Virus record (IMG/VR): IMGVR_UViG_3300017917_000127
Span: 1 to 33,669 of that record
Reading direction: 5' to 3' (one strand)
Length of the DNA stretch: 33,669 nt
Source of the DNA: a virus
Shown here piece after piece: positions 5,201 to 14,132 of the stretch (within the stretch, counting starts at the first letter, position 1; the number at the start of each line of letters is the position of its first letter). The position numbers were made by a program, and so were the translations under genes. The notes beneath the pieces are model-generated. The model saw only the letters and a list, made by a program, of their open reading frames with translations, made no database searches and was not told where the DNA came from.

Positions 5201-7537
5201 ATGGCATCAATTATTAGAATTAAACGCTCATCAGTTAGTGGTAATCCAGCCACTCTTGGAGCTGGTGAATTAGCATACTCTGCCTTAGTAGATAATGGAT
5301 CTAATGGTGGTGATCGCCTATACATTGGTATGGGTACAGAAACTGCAGGTAATGCAGCTAACCACGTTGTTATCGGTGGTAAATACTTCACCGATATGTT
5401 GGATCATACAAAGGGTGTCCTAACTGCTAGTTCTGCTCTTATCACTGACGCTAGTTCTAAGTTAGATAATTTAAAAGTTGATAACTTAGATTTAAATGGC
5501 AACACAATTAGCACTACAGATACTAATGGTGACTTGCTATTAACTCCGAATGGTACTGGTAAGACAGTTATCACTAATCCATATATTGGAGATAACTCTA
5601 CATCTCTTGCTGAGTATATCTTTGATACTGTTGGTGGAGCGATTACTGCTGGAACTGGTATTACTATTGCAAATAGCGATGGTGGCAATACTTCTACTGT
5701 GTCTATCACTAATACTGGTGTCACTGCTGGTTCATATGGTTCTGCGACTGCTATCCCTGTTTTAACAATTAATGCGCAGGGACAAATTACTGCAGCAACT
5801 ACTGCTTCTGTTGCTTCTAACTTAAATATCGCTGGTGATACTGGTACAGACGGTATTGCTTTATTAAGTGAAACACTAACATTTGTTGGTGGTACAGGTA
5901 TCACTAGTGCAGTTACTGCAAATACAGTTACGTTCGATATCGACTCTACTGTTGCAACATTAACTGGCACTCAAACTCTTACTAACAAGACGTTAACTGC
6001 TCCAGTTATTGCTACTATTGTTAATAGCGGCACTCTGACACTACCAACTTCTACAGATACTCTGGTAGGTCGTGCAACAACAGATACATTAACAAATAAG
6101 ACTTTAACTGCACCAAATATTGCCACTATTGTAAATACTGGAACATTAACACTACCAACTTCTACAGATACTCTGGTAGGTCGTGCAACAACAGATACTC
6201 TAACCAATAAAACTATCAGCGGTTCTAATAACACGCTAACTGATATTGGTAATTCTTCTCTTACTAATAGTTCTGTAACTATTGGTTCTACTACAGTTTC
6301 TCTTGGTGGAACATCTACATCGCTAGCTGGGCTAACTGAAGTAACTGTCGATAATATTAACATCAACGGCAGCACAATTTCTTCTACAGATACTAATGGC
6401 AATATTGTTATTAGCCCGAATGGTACTGGTAAGGTTGATGTTGCAGGTTCTATTATTACTGGTCTTGCTGAACCTGTATTAGCATCTGACGCTGCCACAA
6501 AGAACTACGTTGATACTGTTGCAGAAGGTCTACACGTACACGAAGCAGCTCATTGCGCTACAACTGCATCGCTTGCCACACTTTCTGGCGGAACAGTTAC
6601 ATACAGCAATGGAGCTAGTGGCGTTGGAGCGACCCTTACACTTTCTAGCGGACTAACTGCTATTGACGGACACACGTTAGTCAACGGTGATCGTATCCTT
6701 GTTAAGAATGAAAGTACCCAAGCACACAACGGTATGTATGTTCGCACTAGTGCGACAGTACTTACCCGTGCAACAGACTTTGATACTGGTGCTGAAATCG
6801 GTGGTGGTGATTTTACATTCGTTGAGAATGGTACTACATACGCATCAACTGGTTGGGTTCAAACTTATGAAGTAATAACAGTTGGTACTGATCCAGTTAT
6901 CTGGCAACAGTTCTCTGGTACTGGAACATTTACAGCTGGTAATGGTTTAACTATTTCTGGCACAGAATTTAATGTTGTTGGTACTGCAAATAGAATTACA
7001 GTTAACCCAGATAGTATTGATATTGCATCAACATACGTTGGTCAGACTTCTATTACTACACTTGGTACTATTGGTACTGGTACTTGGCAAGGTACTATCG
7101 TTAGCCCAACATACGGTGGTACTGGTGTAAATAACGGCACAAAGACTATCACTCTTGGTGGTAACTTAACAACATCAGGTGCGTTTAACACAACACTAAC
7201 CGCAACTGCTAACACTAACGTAACATTACCAACTACTGGTACTCTTGCAACACTTGCTGGTACTGAGACATTTACTAACAAGACATTAACATCACCAACA
7301 ATCACTGGTGGTTCCATTAACAATACACCGATTGGTGCTACAACAAGATCAACTGGTGCATTTACAACATTAACTGCAGACGGAGCAGTAACATTTACTG
7401 CAACAACTGCTTCAAGTAGTTCTACTACTGGTGCATTAGTCGTTTCTGGTGGTGTTGGTGTTGCAGGAAATATTTACGGTGCTGGTGCTGCTACATCTAC
7501 TTTAGATGGTTTTAACATTGATGGTGGTACTTACTAA
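5201..7537 (+). CDS. Long tail fibre protein with repetitive shaft (778 aa)
   Basis: A 778-aa Thr/Gly/Asn/Ser-rich protein. The N-terminus (MASIIRIKRSSVSGNPATLG, GELAYS, GDRLYIGMGTE) is the attachment-type domain seen in phage fibres. The shaft is built from short beta repeats: SSTDTNGNIVISPNGTGK occurs in two versions (about 106-125 and 391-410), and TLTNKTLTAP recurs with STDTLVGRATTDTLTNK units. Around residues 425-555 a distinct module (GLHVHEAAHCATTASLATLS to DPVIWQQFSG) resembles fibre domains annotated in other T4-like phages. It ends GFNIDGGTY with no obvious adhesin tip. The next transcription unit starts 57 nt later. The ribosome site is an imperfect AACGGAG. Confidence 0.85.
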   Translation: MASIIRIKRSSVSGNPATLGAGELAYSALVDNGSNGGDRLYIGMGTETAGNAANHVVIGGKYFTDMLDHTKGVLTASSALITDASSKLDNLKVDNLDLNGNTISTTDTNGDLLLTPNGTGKTVITNPYIGDNSTSLAEYIFDTVGGAITAGTGITIANSDGGNTSTVSITNTGVTAGSYGSATAIPVLTINAQGQITAATTASVASNLNIAGDTGTDGIALLSETLTFVGGTGITSAVTANTVTFDIDSTVATLTGTQTLTNKTLTAPVIATIVNSGTLTLPTSTDTLVGRATTDTLTNKTLTAPNIATIVNTGTLTLPTSTDTLVGRATTDTLTNKTISGSNNTLTDIGNSSLTNSSVTIGSTTVSLGGTSTSLAGLTEVTVDNININGSTISSTDTNGNIVISPNGTGKVDVAGSIITGLAEPVLASDAATKNYVDTVAEGLHVHEAAHCATTASLATLSGGTVTYSNGASGVGATLTLSSGLTAIDGHTLVNGDRILVKNESTQAHNGMYVRTSATVLTRATDFDTGAEIGGGDFTFVENGTTYASTGWVQTYEVITVGTDPVIWQQFSGTGTFTAGNGLTISGTEFNVVGTANRITVNPDSIDIASTYVGQTSITTLGTIGTGTWQGTIVSPTYGGTGVNNGTKTITLGGNLTTSGAFNTTLTATANTNVTLPTTGTLATLAGTETFTNKTLTSPTITGGSINNTPIGATTRSTGAFTTLTADGAVTFTATTASSSSTTGALVVSGGVGVAGNIYGAGAATSTLDGFNIDGGTY
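6038..6087 (+). repeat. 50-bp direct repeat in fibre shaft, copy 1
   Basis: Identical to 6149-6198, a spacing of 111 bp (37 codons), coding LPTSTDTLVGRATTD. It is an in-frame shaft duplication. Confidence 0.9.
6149..6198 (+). repeat. 50-bp direct repeat in fibre shaft, copy 2
   Basis: Second exact copy of 6038-6087. Loss or gain by slippage would shorten or lengthen the shaft by 37 residues without a frameshift. Confidence 0.9.
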
Positions 7538-7540
7538 ATA
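7534..7540 (+). promoter_or_regulatory. Putative late promoter (CTAAATA)
   Basis: CTAAATA overlaps the stop codon of the 778-aa fibre gene. The predicted start (about 7546) is just ahead of the hairpin at 7549-7566. It would drive the 9.5-kb coupled fibre polycistron up to 17085. Confidence 0.55.
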
Positions 7541-7548
7541 ATTTGAAA

Positions 7549-7566
7549 GGGTAGTTTTTACTACCC
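7549..7566 (+). promoter_or_regulatory. Leader hairpin upstream of the 889-aa fibre gene
   Basis: Perfect 7-bp stem GGGTAGT/ACTACCC with a TTTT loop. No T-run follows it, so a terminator is unlikely. It would form at or very near the 5' end of the late transcript, where such stems commonly protect mRNA. Confidence 0.5.
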
Positions 7567-7593
7567 AGTTGTAACCTTTATTAAGGGATTGGC

Positions 7594-10263
7594 ATGTCAA
7601 ATAAAGTCTTACTGAAGAAATCTTCAGTAGTATCAAAAGTCCCATTAACAACGGACTTAGATTACGGCGAGTTAGCGTTAAACTACGCTGACGGTAAACT
7701 TTACTTTAAAAACTCATCTAACGTTATCAAAAGTTTTACTCTTGATGACAACGTAGTCACACTTGCTGGAACCCAAACCCTTACAAATAAAACTCTAACA
7801 TCACCTACTATTAATGGTGGTGCTCTTTCTGGCACATTCTCTGGATCTGCAACACTTTCAGGTGCCATTACACTTTCTAATACAACTGCTTCAACATCAA
7901 CGAGTACTGGTGCTTTGACCATTGGCGGTGGTCTTGGTGTAGCAGGTGCAATTTACGCCGATCAAATTCGTTTAACAAATAATGGTAATGGAACAAACGT
8001 CTACGTTGGTGATGATGTTCGAATAGGTGATATTAATACTGCCAACACATTAGGTATTCGTGGTCTTCAAGATTCGACTAAAGGTTATATCGTTTTTGGT
8101 GATTCTAATGGAACCGCATATATCGGGCGTGATGGAACAAATCCAATAACTGTTTATGGTGGACAGTTTGTAGTAAATGGTTCTGTTAATAATGGCGCTG
8201 CTGCGCTGCAGCTCACTGGTTATGCAAGCAAAGGTGGTACTGGTTATCACGACTTTTTAAGCGTAACTAATACATACGGATCTGCAACAAACGCAAACAA
8301 ATACTTCCGTTTGAACACCACTGGTCAACTTGAGATTATTAACAGTGCGTATACTGCTAATATTTTCACTTTAACAGACGCTGGTGTTTTAAGTGTTCCG
8401 CAAATCTCTGCTGGTGGATCTACTGGCACTAACGGACAAGTTCTTTCATCTACTGGCACTGGTCTTCAGTGGATCTCTGTTGGTGGTACTGGTACTGTAA
8501 CATCTATTACTGCAGGAACTGGACTTACTGGTGGAACGATCACCAGTTCAGGTACTATTGCTCTATCAAACACTACAGTTACTGCAGGGTCTTATGGTTC
8601 TGCTACTGCGGTTCCAGTTATCACTGTTGATGCACAAGGACGTATTACTGCTGCATCAACATCAACTATTTCTGGTTCATTAACATTCACAGGCGATGTC
8701 ACTGGAACTGGTTCGACTGGTTCTTCTACAGCATTAACACTAGCTAATTCTGGTGTAGTTGCTGGAACATATACTAAAATTACTGTAGATGCTAAAGGAC
8801 GTGCAACTGCTGGTGCTTCTGCAACAACTACTGATATTTCTGAAGGTACTAATCTTTATTACACTTCTGCTAGAGCTAACTCTGATTTTGATACTCGTTT
8901 AGCTACAAAAACAACAACCAATCTAGCAGAAGGAACAAACCTCTATTATACAGATACCAGAGCAAGAGCAGCACATTCAGCTGGAACTGGTATTTCTTAT
9001 AATAGCACTACTGGTGTTATATCAACATCACAAGATATTTCCACTGCAGGTTCTCCTACATTCGCAGGATTAACTACAACAGGTAATGCCAGCGTTGGTG
9101 GCAGTCTGACTATAACTGGAGATCTGACTGTTAATGGAACTACCACAACTGTTAATTCAACCACTGTTACAGTTGATGATAAAAACATTGAGTTGGGTTC
9201 TGTTACAACTCCAACTAATATAACAGCAGATGGCGGTGGTATTACTTTAAAGGGTACTACAGATAAAACATTCAACTGGGTTAATGCTACTTCTGCATGG
9301 ACATCTTCTGAACATTTAGCATTAGCTTCTGGTAAAAATATTATTCTTAATGGTGGTACTTCTGGTAGTATTACATTAACAGCAATTCAGATTGCAGGAT
9401 CGAACACAATAACATTCCCAGCAACAACTGGTAATGTTATAACATCAGGTGATTCTGGTACAGTCACAAATTCAATGTTGTTTGGTTTAATTGCTAATAA
9501 CAAATTAGCAAACTCAACAATTTCTGGTGTTTCTCTTGGTAGTAGTCTTAATGCCCTTTCCGTTGGTTCTGGGTTATCTTTAAGTAGTGGTACTACATAT
9601 GATGGTTCTGCAGCGCTGACTATTAGTCATGCCGACACTTCTTCTGCTGCAAACTTAACAGCTTCTGCTAGAACATACGTTACTGGTTTAACCTTCGATA
9701 CGTTTGGACACGTAACTGGTTATACTACTGGCACAGAAACTGTTGTTGACACTAATACTACATACAGTATTTCTGCAGAAACTGCAACTGGTGGAGTTAA
9801 TCTTCGTTTAACTGGTTCAGATTCTTCTACTGACGATGTTAAAATTGCAGCTGGAGCAAATATAACTGTTACCAGAACTGATGCTAGTACTATTACTATT
9901 GAGTCAACTGCAGCTGGCGGTGGTTCTACTCCATGGTTATTTAAAACAGCAAACTATACAGCAGCGGCATCAGACAGAATTATTGCAACAACTACTAGCG
10001 GTGGATTTACTATTACTCTTCCCGCTACACCATCTCAAGGTGATGAAGTTATTATTGCTGATGGAGATAACTGGCAGACAAACAATTTAACTGTGAATAG
10101 AAACGGATCTACAATTAAAGGATTGGCGGAAAATCTAGTTATGGATATCGCTGGAGTTAAAGCAGAGTTTGTATACAGTGGATCAACATGGTTAGTCTTT
10201 GCCTTTGCATCTGGCGCTGATGATACTCTTGCTACTTCTTTAGCAATAGGAGATGAATTCTAA
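7594..10263 (+). CDS. Long tail fibre protein with repetitive shaft and C-terminal tip domain (889 aa)
   Basis: An 889-aa fibre. The N-terminus (MSNKVLLKKSSVVSKVPLTT, DLDYGELALNYADGKLYFKN) is a well-known phage fibre attachment segment. The shaft again uses LAGTQTLTNKTLTSPTING-like units, plus SEGTNLYYTSARANSDFDTR and AEGTNLYYTDTRARAAHSAG repeats (about 415-475), which are familiar from many fibres. The C-terminal ~110 residues (STPWLFKTANYTAAASDRII to SGSTWLVFAF) form a compact beta domain that recurs at the ends of phage fibres, so this may be a real tip. It ends -GDEF; its stop codon overlaps the next start codon (TAATG). It likely forms a trimeric fibre. Confidence 0.85.
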   Translation: MSNKVLLKKSSVVSKVPLTTDLDYGELALNYADGKLYFKNSSNVIKSFTLDDNVVTLAGTQTLTNKTLTSPTINGGALSGTFSGSATLSGAITLSNTTASTSTSTGALTIGGGLGVAGAIYADQIRLTNNGNGTNVYVGDDVRIGDINTANTLGIRGLQDSTKGYIVFGDSNGTAYIGRDGTNPITVYGGQFVVNGSVNNGAAALQLTGYASKGGTGYHDFLSVTNTYGSATNANKYFRLNTTGQLEIINSAYTANIFTLTDAGVLSVPQISAGGSTGTNGQVLSSTGTGLQWISVGGTGTVTSITAGTGLTGGTITSSGTIALSNTTVTAGSYGSATAVPVITVDAQGRITAASTSTISGSLTFTGDVTGTGSTGSSTALTLANSGVVAGTYTKITVDAKGRATAGASATTTDISEGTNLYYTSARANSDFDTRLATKTTTNLAEGTNLYYTDTRARAAHSAGTGISYNSTTGVISTSQDISTAGSPTFAGLTTTGNASVGGSLTITGDLTVNGTTTTVNSTTVTVDDKNIELGSVTTPTNITADGGGITLKGTTDKTFNWVNATSAWTSSEHLALASGKNIILNGGTSGSITLTAIQIAGSNTITFPATTGNVITSGDSGTVTNSMLFGLIANNKLANSTISGVSLGSSLNALSVGSGLSLSSGTTYDGSAALTISHADTSSAANLTASARTYVTGLTFDTFGHVTGYTTGTETVVDTNTTYSISAETATGGVNLRLTGSDSSTDDVKIAAGANITVTRTDASTITIESTAAGGGSTPWLFKTANYTAAASDRIIATTTSGGFTITLPATPSQGDEVIIADGDNWQTNNLTVNRNGSTIKGLAENLVMDIAGVKAEFVYSGSTWLVFAFASGADDTLATSLAIGDEF

Positions 10264-10988
10264 TGGCATTATTAAGTCAAATTTTAGCAGCCTCAACAGT
10301 TAGGGGTGAAAAAGGTCCAACAGCTACGGTGGACTTGGGTACTGTTACAGTACTAAACCCAAATCAAAATCCAACAATAACTAACACAGGTTCTACTGGA
10401 TCTGCATTGTTTAGTTTTGGAATACCTGCAGCACCATCAGTAACGATGCATGCTACGCCAATGCTGGTTGGTAATCCAAATTCTAATCCTGCTATAAGCA
10501 ATAGTGGTACTGGTGGTAACGTTGTGTTACAAATGACTATGCCAAGAGCACCAGTTGTTTCTTTAGGTTCTGTTAGCGTCGCTACATCAGGACAAAATGG
10601 AACTGTTACTGCTACAACTAGTGGTGCTGGAGACGTTGCATTTAACTTTGTTGTACCACGTGGTATTGTGTGGAGATCTGGATATAATGGTGCCACAACA
10701 TACTATGTGAATGATGCTGTAACATATTTGGGGACAGCATATGTTTGTATACTAGAGAGCACTGGTAATTTACCAACAAACGCTACATACTGGAGCGTGT
10801 TTGCTAGTTCTGGTAGTGCTGGTGCAACTGGTGGTGGTTCAGATCAAATTTTCTGGGAAAACGATAAAACTGTAACAACTTCTTATACAATGACTACTAA
10901 TAAAAATGCAGTTACAGCAGGTCCAATAACAATTAACAACGGAGTAACTGTAACTATCCCAGATGGTTCAACATGGACAGTTGTTTAA
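10263..10988 (+). CDS. Fibre protein with beta repeats and a carbohydrate-binding-like module (241 aa)
   Basis: A 241-aa protein with three parts. Residues about 20-134 are three ~38-residue repeats, each of the form 'G-x-V-x-V...N-x-G-x-x-x-x-x-x-F/M-x-x-P-R/A'. Residues about 136-180 (WRSGYNGATTYYVNDAVTYL, then AYVC, N-L-P-T-N, YWSVF) look like a CBM5/12-type carbohydrate-binding module, with the usual aromatic positions Trp137, Tyr141, Tyr148 and Trp177. Residues about 195-241 (IFWENDKTVTTSYTMTTNKN, then GPITINNGVTVTIPDGSTWT) are a beta-solenoid cap common in environmental phage fibres. The gene is translationally coupled to both neighbours. It likely binds host surface sugar. Confidence 0.75.
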   Translation: MALLSQILAASTVRGEKGPTATVDLGTVTVLNPNQNPTITNTGSTGSALFSFGIPAAPSVTMHATPMLVGNPNSNPAISNSGTGGNVVLQMTMPRAPVVSLGSVSVATSGQNGTVTATTSGAGDVAFNFVVPRGIVWRSGYNGATTYYVNDAVTYLGTAYVCILESTGNLPTNATYWSVFASSGSAGATGGGSDQIFWENDKTVTTSYTMTTNKNAVTAGPITINNGVTVTIPDGSTWTVV

Positions 10989-10991
10989 ATT

Positions 10992-11516
10992 ATGAGTATT
11001 TTAAAAGTCTCTGGACTAAAAGATCTTAGTGGTAATACCATACAATCTGTAGCACAGATAGTATCAACTCAAAAAACCGATTCTTGGTATTCTAGTACTA
11101 CTTTATGGACAGATATTCCTGGTATGTCAGTAGTTATAACACCAACTGCAGCGTCTAGTAAAATATTAGTCTTAGTTTCTATACAATTTACTACTAGTGG
11201 ACATGCTGGCATTAGATTATACAGACATCAAAATCCTATAGCATTTGGAAACCCAACAGGTAATAGAACATTTGCGTTTGATTGGTATTATGGAACTAGT
11301 AGTTATAATACCGCTGGATATCCAAGAACAAATAAAGGTGGTCATTGGTTAGATTCCCCGAATACTACTTCTGCTATTGAATATAAAGTTCAATATGCTG
11401 CACCATATAGTAGCAGTTACTATATTGGTGTTAATTACAATCCTTATGATAATAGTAATGCAACATGGAATGCATCTACTGTGTCAACTATACATGCAGT
11501 GGAGTTTTTACAATGA
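10992..11516 (+). CDS. Cassette A, tip paralogue 1 (beta-sandwich fibre protein, 174 aa)
   Basis: A 174-aa protein with the family A pattern: short N-terminal segment (MSILKVSGLKDLSGNTIQSV), QKTDSWYS, W-T-D-I-P-G-M-S-V-V-I-T-P, SSKILVLV, GHAGIRLYR, YGTSSYNTAGY, WLDSPNTTSAIEYKVQYAAP and YIGVNYNPY. This is the common environmental-phage fibre domain where 'ITPTS..SKILV' strands and a 'DSP.TTSA..Y' loop make a beta sandwich. It lies 3 nt after the upstream gene, and its stop overlaps the next start. It is one of three similar genes in a row; the natural reading is receptor-binding tip protein, but the receptor is unknown. Confidence 0.65.
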   Translation: MSILKVSGLKDLSGNTIQSVAQIVSTQKTDSWYSSTTLWTDIPGMSVVITPTAASSKILVLVSIQFTTSGHAGIRLYRHQNPIAFGNPTGNRTFAFDWYYGTSSYNTAGYPRTNKGGHWLDSPNTTSAIEYKVQYAAPYSSSYYIGVNYNPYDNSNATWNASTVSTIHAVEFLQ

Positions 11517-12031
11517 GTGTAGTGAAAGCTAATAAATGGTTTAATTTAGATGAAGTACAGATGACGCCATATGTACAAGCAGTTACTGTTCAAAAGACTG
11601 ACACATTTTATAGTAATTCTACATCTTGGATAGATGTTACTGGTTTATCATTAACTATAACTCCAACATATGCAACAAGCAGAATAATGTTATACATATT
11701 TTTACATTTTTCTAGTGCTGGACATGGGGGCATGAGGTTGCTTAGAAATGGTACTGCGATAGCCATCGGAGATTATCAACAGTCAAATATTAATAGGGCT
11801 ACTTTTTGGCAATATGGTACAACGAGTTATAATACAGTAGGATATGATGCTGATAATAAAAGTATGGTTTGGGTAGATTCTCCCAACACAACATCTGCTG
11901 TTACATATAAATTTCAATATATTATTCCACAAGGTGGATATGTTGGGGTTAATTATAACGCATATACTGATCCAGATAGTAATTGGAACTATACTGTTCC
12001 TTCTTCTATCACTGCATTTGAGGTTCAATAA
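11513..12031 (+). CDS. Cassette A, tip paralogue 2 (172 aa)
   Basis: A 172-aa member of family A: QKTDTFYSNSTSWIDVTGLS, LTITPTYATSRIMLY, GHGGMRLLRNGTAIAIGD, YGTTSYNTVGYD, WVDSPNTTSAVTYKFQY and YVGVNYNAY. The start at 11513 is chosen over an upstream in-frame ATG (11465) because it makes an ATGA overlap with the preceding stop and gives the MSVVK... N-terminus expected from its paralogues. The N-terminal 20 residues (KANKWFNLDEVQMTPYV) differ most from the other two. This is where the protein would meet the fibre shaft or its partners. Confidence 0.65.
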   Translation: MSVVKANKWFNLDEVQMTPYVQAVTVQKTDTFYSNSTSWIDVTGLSLTITPTYATSRIMLYIFLHFSSAGHGGMRLLRNGTAIAIGDYQQSNINRATFWQYGTTSYNTVGYDADNKSMVWVDSPNTTSAVTYKFQYIIPQGGYVGVNYNAYTDPDSNWNYTVPSSITAFEVQ

Positions 12032-12558
12032 TGACACACTTGAATATATCAGAATTACGTGATTTAAATAATGTTAAAATAAAAACTTCTGCGCAAATAG
12101 TCACTGCACAAAAAACTGATACATGGTATAGTAATTCTACATCATGGATAGATGTTCCTGGGCTTTCTCTAAATATAACACCATACAGTAATACTAGTAA
12201 AGTATTTGTTATAGTTAAACTTTCTCATAGTTGTTATGGACATGGAGGGTTTAGACTTTATAGAAATTCTACATTAATTGCAGCAGGAGATCAAAGAGGT
12301 TCTAATAGAATATCAGAATTATTTGATTTTTATGGTACTAATAGTTACAATACTGCTGGATGGGAACCAAGAACCAGAATAGCATATTGGTTAGACTCAC
12401 CAGCAAGTAGTTCTGCATTAACATATAAAATACAGTTTGCAGTACCGCACAGTAGCAGTTATTATGTTGGAGTTAATTATAATGCATACTCTAATGATAA
12501 TTACTCATATAATTATAATACATCTTCCTCATTAACAGCAATGGAGATAATACAATGA
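12031..12558 (+). CDS. Cassette A, tip paralogue 3 (175 aa)
   Basis: A 175-aa member of family A, overlapping the previous stop as TAATG. Conserved blocks: AQKTDTWYSNSTSWIDVPGL, GHGGFRLYRN, AAGDQRGSN, YGTNSYNTAGW, YWLDSPASSSALTYKIQF and YYVGVNYNAYS. It shares SNSTSWIDV with paralogue 2 and SSYYxGVNYN with paralogue 1, so all three are close relatives. Its isoleucines are overwhelmingly ATA codons, unlike gp23, where ATC dominates. Translational coupling continues into the small gene that ends the cassette. Confidence 0.65.
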   Translation: MTHLNISELRDLNNVKIKTSAQIVTAQKTDTWYSNSTSWIDVPGLSLNITPYSNTSKVFVIVKLSHSCYGHGGFRLYRNSTLIAAGDQRGSNRISELFDFYGTNSYNTAGWEPRTRIAYWLDSPASSSALTYKIQFAVPHSSSYYVGVNYNAYSNDNYSYNYNTSSSLTAMEIIQ

Positions 12559-12890
12559 GAGCAGCGAAAGTAATATTAAAACTTAGACCAGGTGCAGAAT
12601 TTTCGCTAAATGGCGATATTGTTTGGCAAACAGATTCACAAGGTGTTACATTAGCTAGTAATATTGACTGGCATACTCAAACACAACCTATCACTAAACA
12701 AGAATATGAATCAGTTTTACAAGAAGTTATTGACGAAGAACCAAAACAATATCAGATTGATAGAGCTATGGCATATCCATCGTTGACACAATTAGCTGAT
12801 GCAATTTACTGGCAGTCTCAAGGTGATAATTCTAAAATGGAAAAATATCTTGCAGATGTTAAATTAGTAAAAGATACATACCCAAAATAA
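12555..12890 (+). CDS. Cassette A small protein (111 aa), possible tip chaperone
   Basis: A 111-aa, mostly helical and charged protein, very different from its beta-rich neighbours. It starts with a short beta part (LKLRPGAEFSLNGD and a WQTDSQG segment). The C-terminal half has the motif YPSLTQLADAIYW...KMEKYLADVKLVKDTYPK, shared with the last genes of cassettes B and C. Small proteins with this 'R-x-x-Y-P-S...D-x-x-Y-W...VK-x-x-Y-P' ending are common next to fibre genes in environmental myoviruses and are usually annotated only as hypothetical. Role as an assembly chaperone for the preceding three proteins is inferred from position, helicity and one-per-cassette occurrence. Confidence 0.6.
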   Translation: MRAAKVILKLRPGAEFSLNGDIVWQTDSQGVTLASNIDWHTQTQPITKQEYESVLQEVIDEEPKQYQIDRAMAYPSLTQLADAIYWQSQGDNSKMEKYLADVKLVKDTYPK

Positions 12891-12891
12891 A

Positions 12892-13593
12892 ATGCCTTCA
12901 TACGCTAAGATTGATCGTTGGAACAGGCTTGATGGTACGCCATATAATAATGTCATTCAAGTCAATCAAACCATTTTAACTAATGGTGATTATAGCGTGT
13001 CATTTTCTGGTGGTGCGCCAGATATAGATCAAGCATACAATAACGCAAGTTATCCACAAGGAGTATATACTGCTAATGCTTATGATCAATATGCTGGTGG
13101 TATGTCTCCAAGCGGATGGTATGTAGTACCTGATTTTAGTGTCAAAATAAAACCCAGACTATTAACTAGTAAAATATTAGTTATGCTCGAACTAACATAT
13201 GGTTCTTCATACTGGGAAGTGCAAGGTAGAATAATTAGAAATGGTGTTGGCATCGGGCTTGGTAAACCACGTGGTTCTAGGTTTGCATGCACGTTTGCAG
13301 ACAATAACTATGAACATCCTTCTAGCTACTCAGAATATTCAACATATAAAGCATCAGTTACATTGTTAGATGATCCGTTTGAATCACTTCAAGATGGAAC
13401 AGCATCAGGAACTAACAGCAGCGAAGCTACGGCTGGACCAATTTCTTCAATACAAACACTAGAATATTGGGTAGAATTAAATTCTTATGCTGGGGAAACA
13501 ATAACTGTTAATAGACCACAGTATACAAATAACGACACATCATATTGGGCTGAGCCAATATCTACATTAACAGTTATGGAGGTGACTTCATAA
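12892..13593 (+). CDS. Cassette B, tip paralogue 1 (233 aa)
   Basis: A 233-aa member of family B, starting MPSYAKIDRWNRLDGTPYNN one base after the previous stop. Shared core: VKIKPRLLTSKILVMLEL, SSYWEVQGRIIRNGVGIGLG, PRGSRFACTF, TLLDDPFESL, WVELNSYAGETITVNRP and ISTLTVMEV. It is about 55 residues longer than its two paralogues because of two insertions, one near residues 30-75 (AYNNASYPQGVYTANAYDQY) and one near 165-185 (SLQDGTASGTNSSEATAGPI). Those additional loops are the best places to look for distinct receptor specificity. In place of the usual DSP..TSA loop it has a DDPFES variant. Confidence 0.65.
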   Translation: MPSYAKIDRWNRLDGTPYNNVIQVNQTILTNGDYSVSFSGGAPDIDQAYNNASYPQGVYTANAYDQYAGGMSPSGWYVVPDFSVKIKPRLLTSKILVMLELTYGSSYWEVQGRIIRNGVGIGLGKPRGSRFACTFADNNYEHPSSYSEYSTYKASVTLLDDPFESLQDGTASGTNSSEATAGPISSIQTLEYWVELNSYAGETITVNRPQYTNNDTSYWAEPISTLTVMEVTS

Positions 13594-14132
13594 TGTCTAC
13601 ACTAAAATTTGATAAATGGTTAAATGCTGATGGTACTGTTAGACAAACAATAGTACAAGTTGTACAATCAGTTAAAACAGATACTTACGCTGGTTCTAGT
13701 ACTGATGTCTGGTTAGATACAGGATTTACTTGCTCCATAACTCCTAAATTTAATAAAAGTAAAATATTACTAATTATGACTCTCATGGGCGCATCTAGTT
13801 ATTGGGAAATGGCTGGAAAGTTTCAAAGAAAAATAGGTGCTGGTGTAGCTGTTGATGTTGGCACTGGTAATCGTGGAACACAAGATAATGCGAATATGGG
13901 TGCTGGATTTATTCACAGTCATTATATGAATAACTACAAAAGTTTTTGGTATCCGTGTAATTATACACTGTTAGATTCTCCAGAAACAACATCCGCAGTA
14001 GAGTATAGATTATGGCTAAATCCTTATAGTTCAAATACAGTTTATATTAATAGAACATTTTATGATGAAAATAGCGCTGACTACCATGGTTGTCCTATTA
14101 GCACTATAACATTAATGGAGGTTGCTGGATAA
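13593..14132 (+). CDS. Cassette B, tip paralogue 2 (179 aa)
   Basis: A 179-aa member of family B, coupled to the previous gene by TAATG. It begins MSTLKFDKWLNADGTVRQTI and has SVKTDTYAG, a C-S-I-T-P strand, SKILLIMTLMGASSYWEMAG, TLLDSPETTSAVEYRLWLNP, YINRTFYDENSADYHG and PISTITLMEV. The Y-W-E motif and the N-R-T/P motif are the family B signatures, absent from family A. The region between about 80 and 120 (GVAVDVGTGNRGTQDNANMG, HSHYMNNYKSFWYPC) differs from both sisters. Likely a tip protein acting with genes 1 and 3 of the cassette. Confidence 0.65.
   Translation: MSTLKFDKWLNADGTVRQTIVQVVQSVKTDTYAGSSTDVWLDTGFTCSITPKFNKSKILLIMTLMGASSYWEMAGKFQRKIGAGVAVDVGTGNRGTQDNANMGAGFIHSHYMNNYKSFWYPCNYTLLDSPETTSAVEYRLWLNPYSSNTVYINRTFYDENSADYHGCPISTITLMEVAG

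Noticed and set aside
5404-6747. Long antisense open frames (minus strand) under the fibre genes
   Set aside because: They are shadows of Thr/Gly/Asn-rich repetitive coding sequence on the + strand, have low-complexity Val/Pro/Leu composition, and have no ribosome sites or conserved motifs.
7549-7566. Hairpin as a transcription terminator of the 778-aa fibre gene
   Set aside because: There is no T-run after the stem, and a late promoter motif lies directly before it, so a leader hairpin is the better reading.
11465-11512. Upstream in-frame start for cassette A paralogue 2
   Set aside because: The extra 16 residues overlap the previous gene and do not resemble the paralogues; 11513 gives the ATGA overlap typical of this operon.
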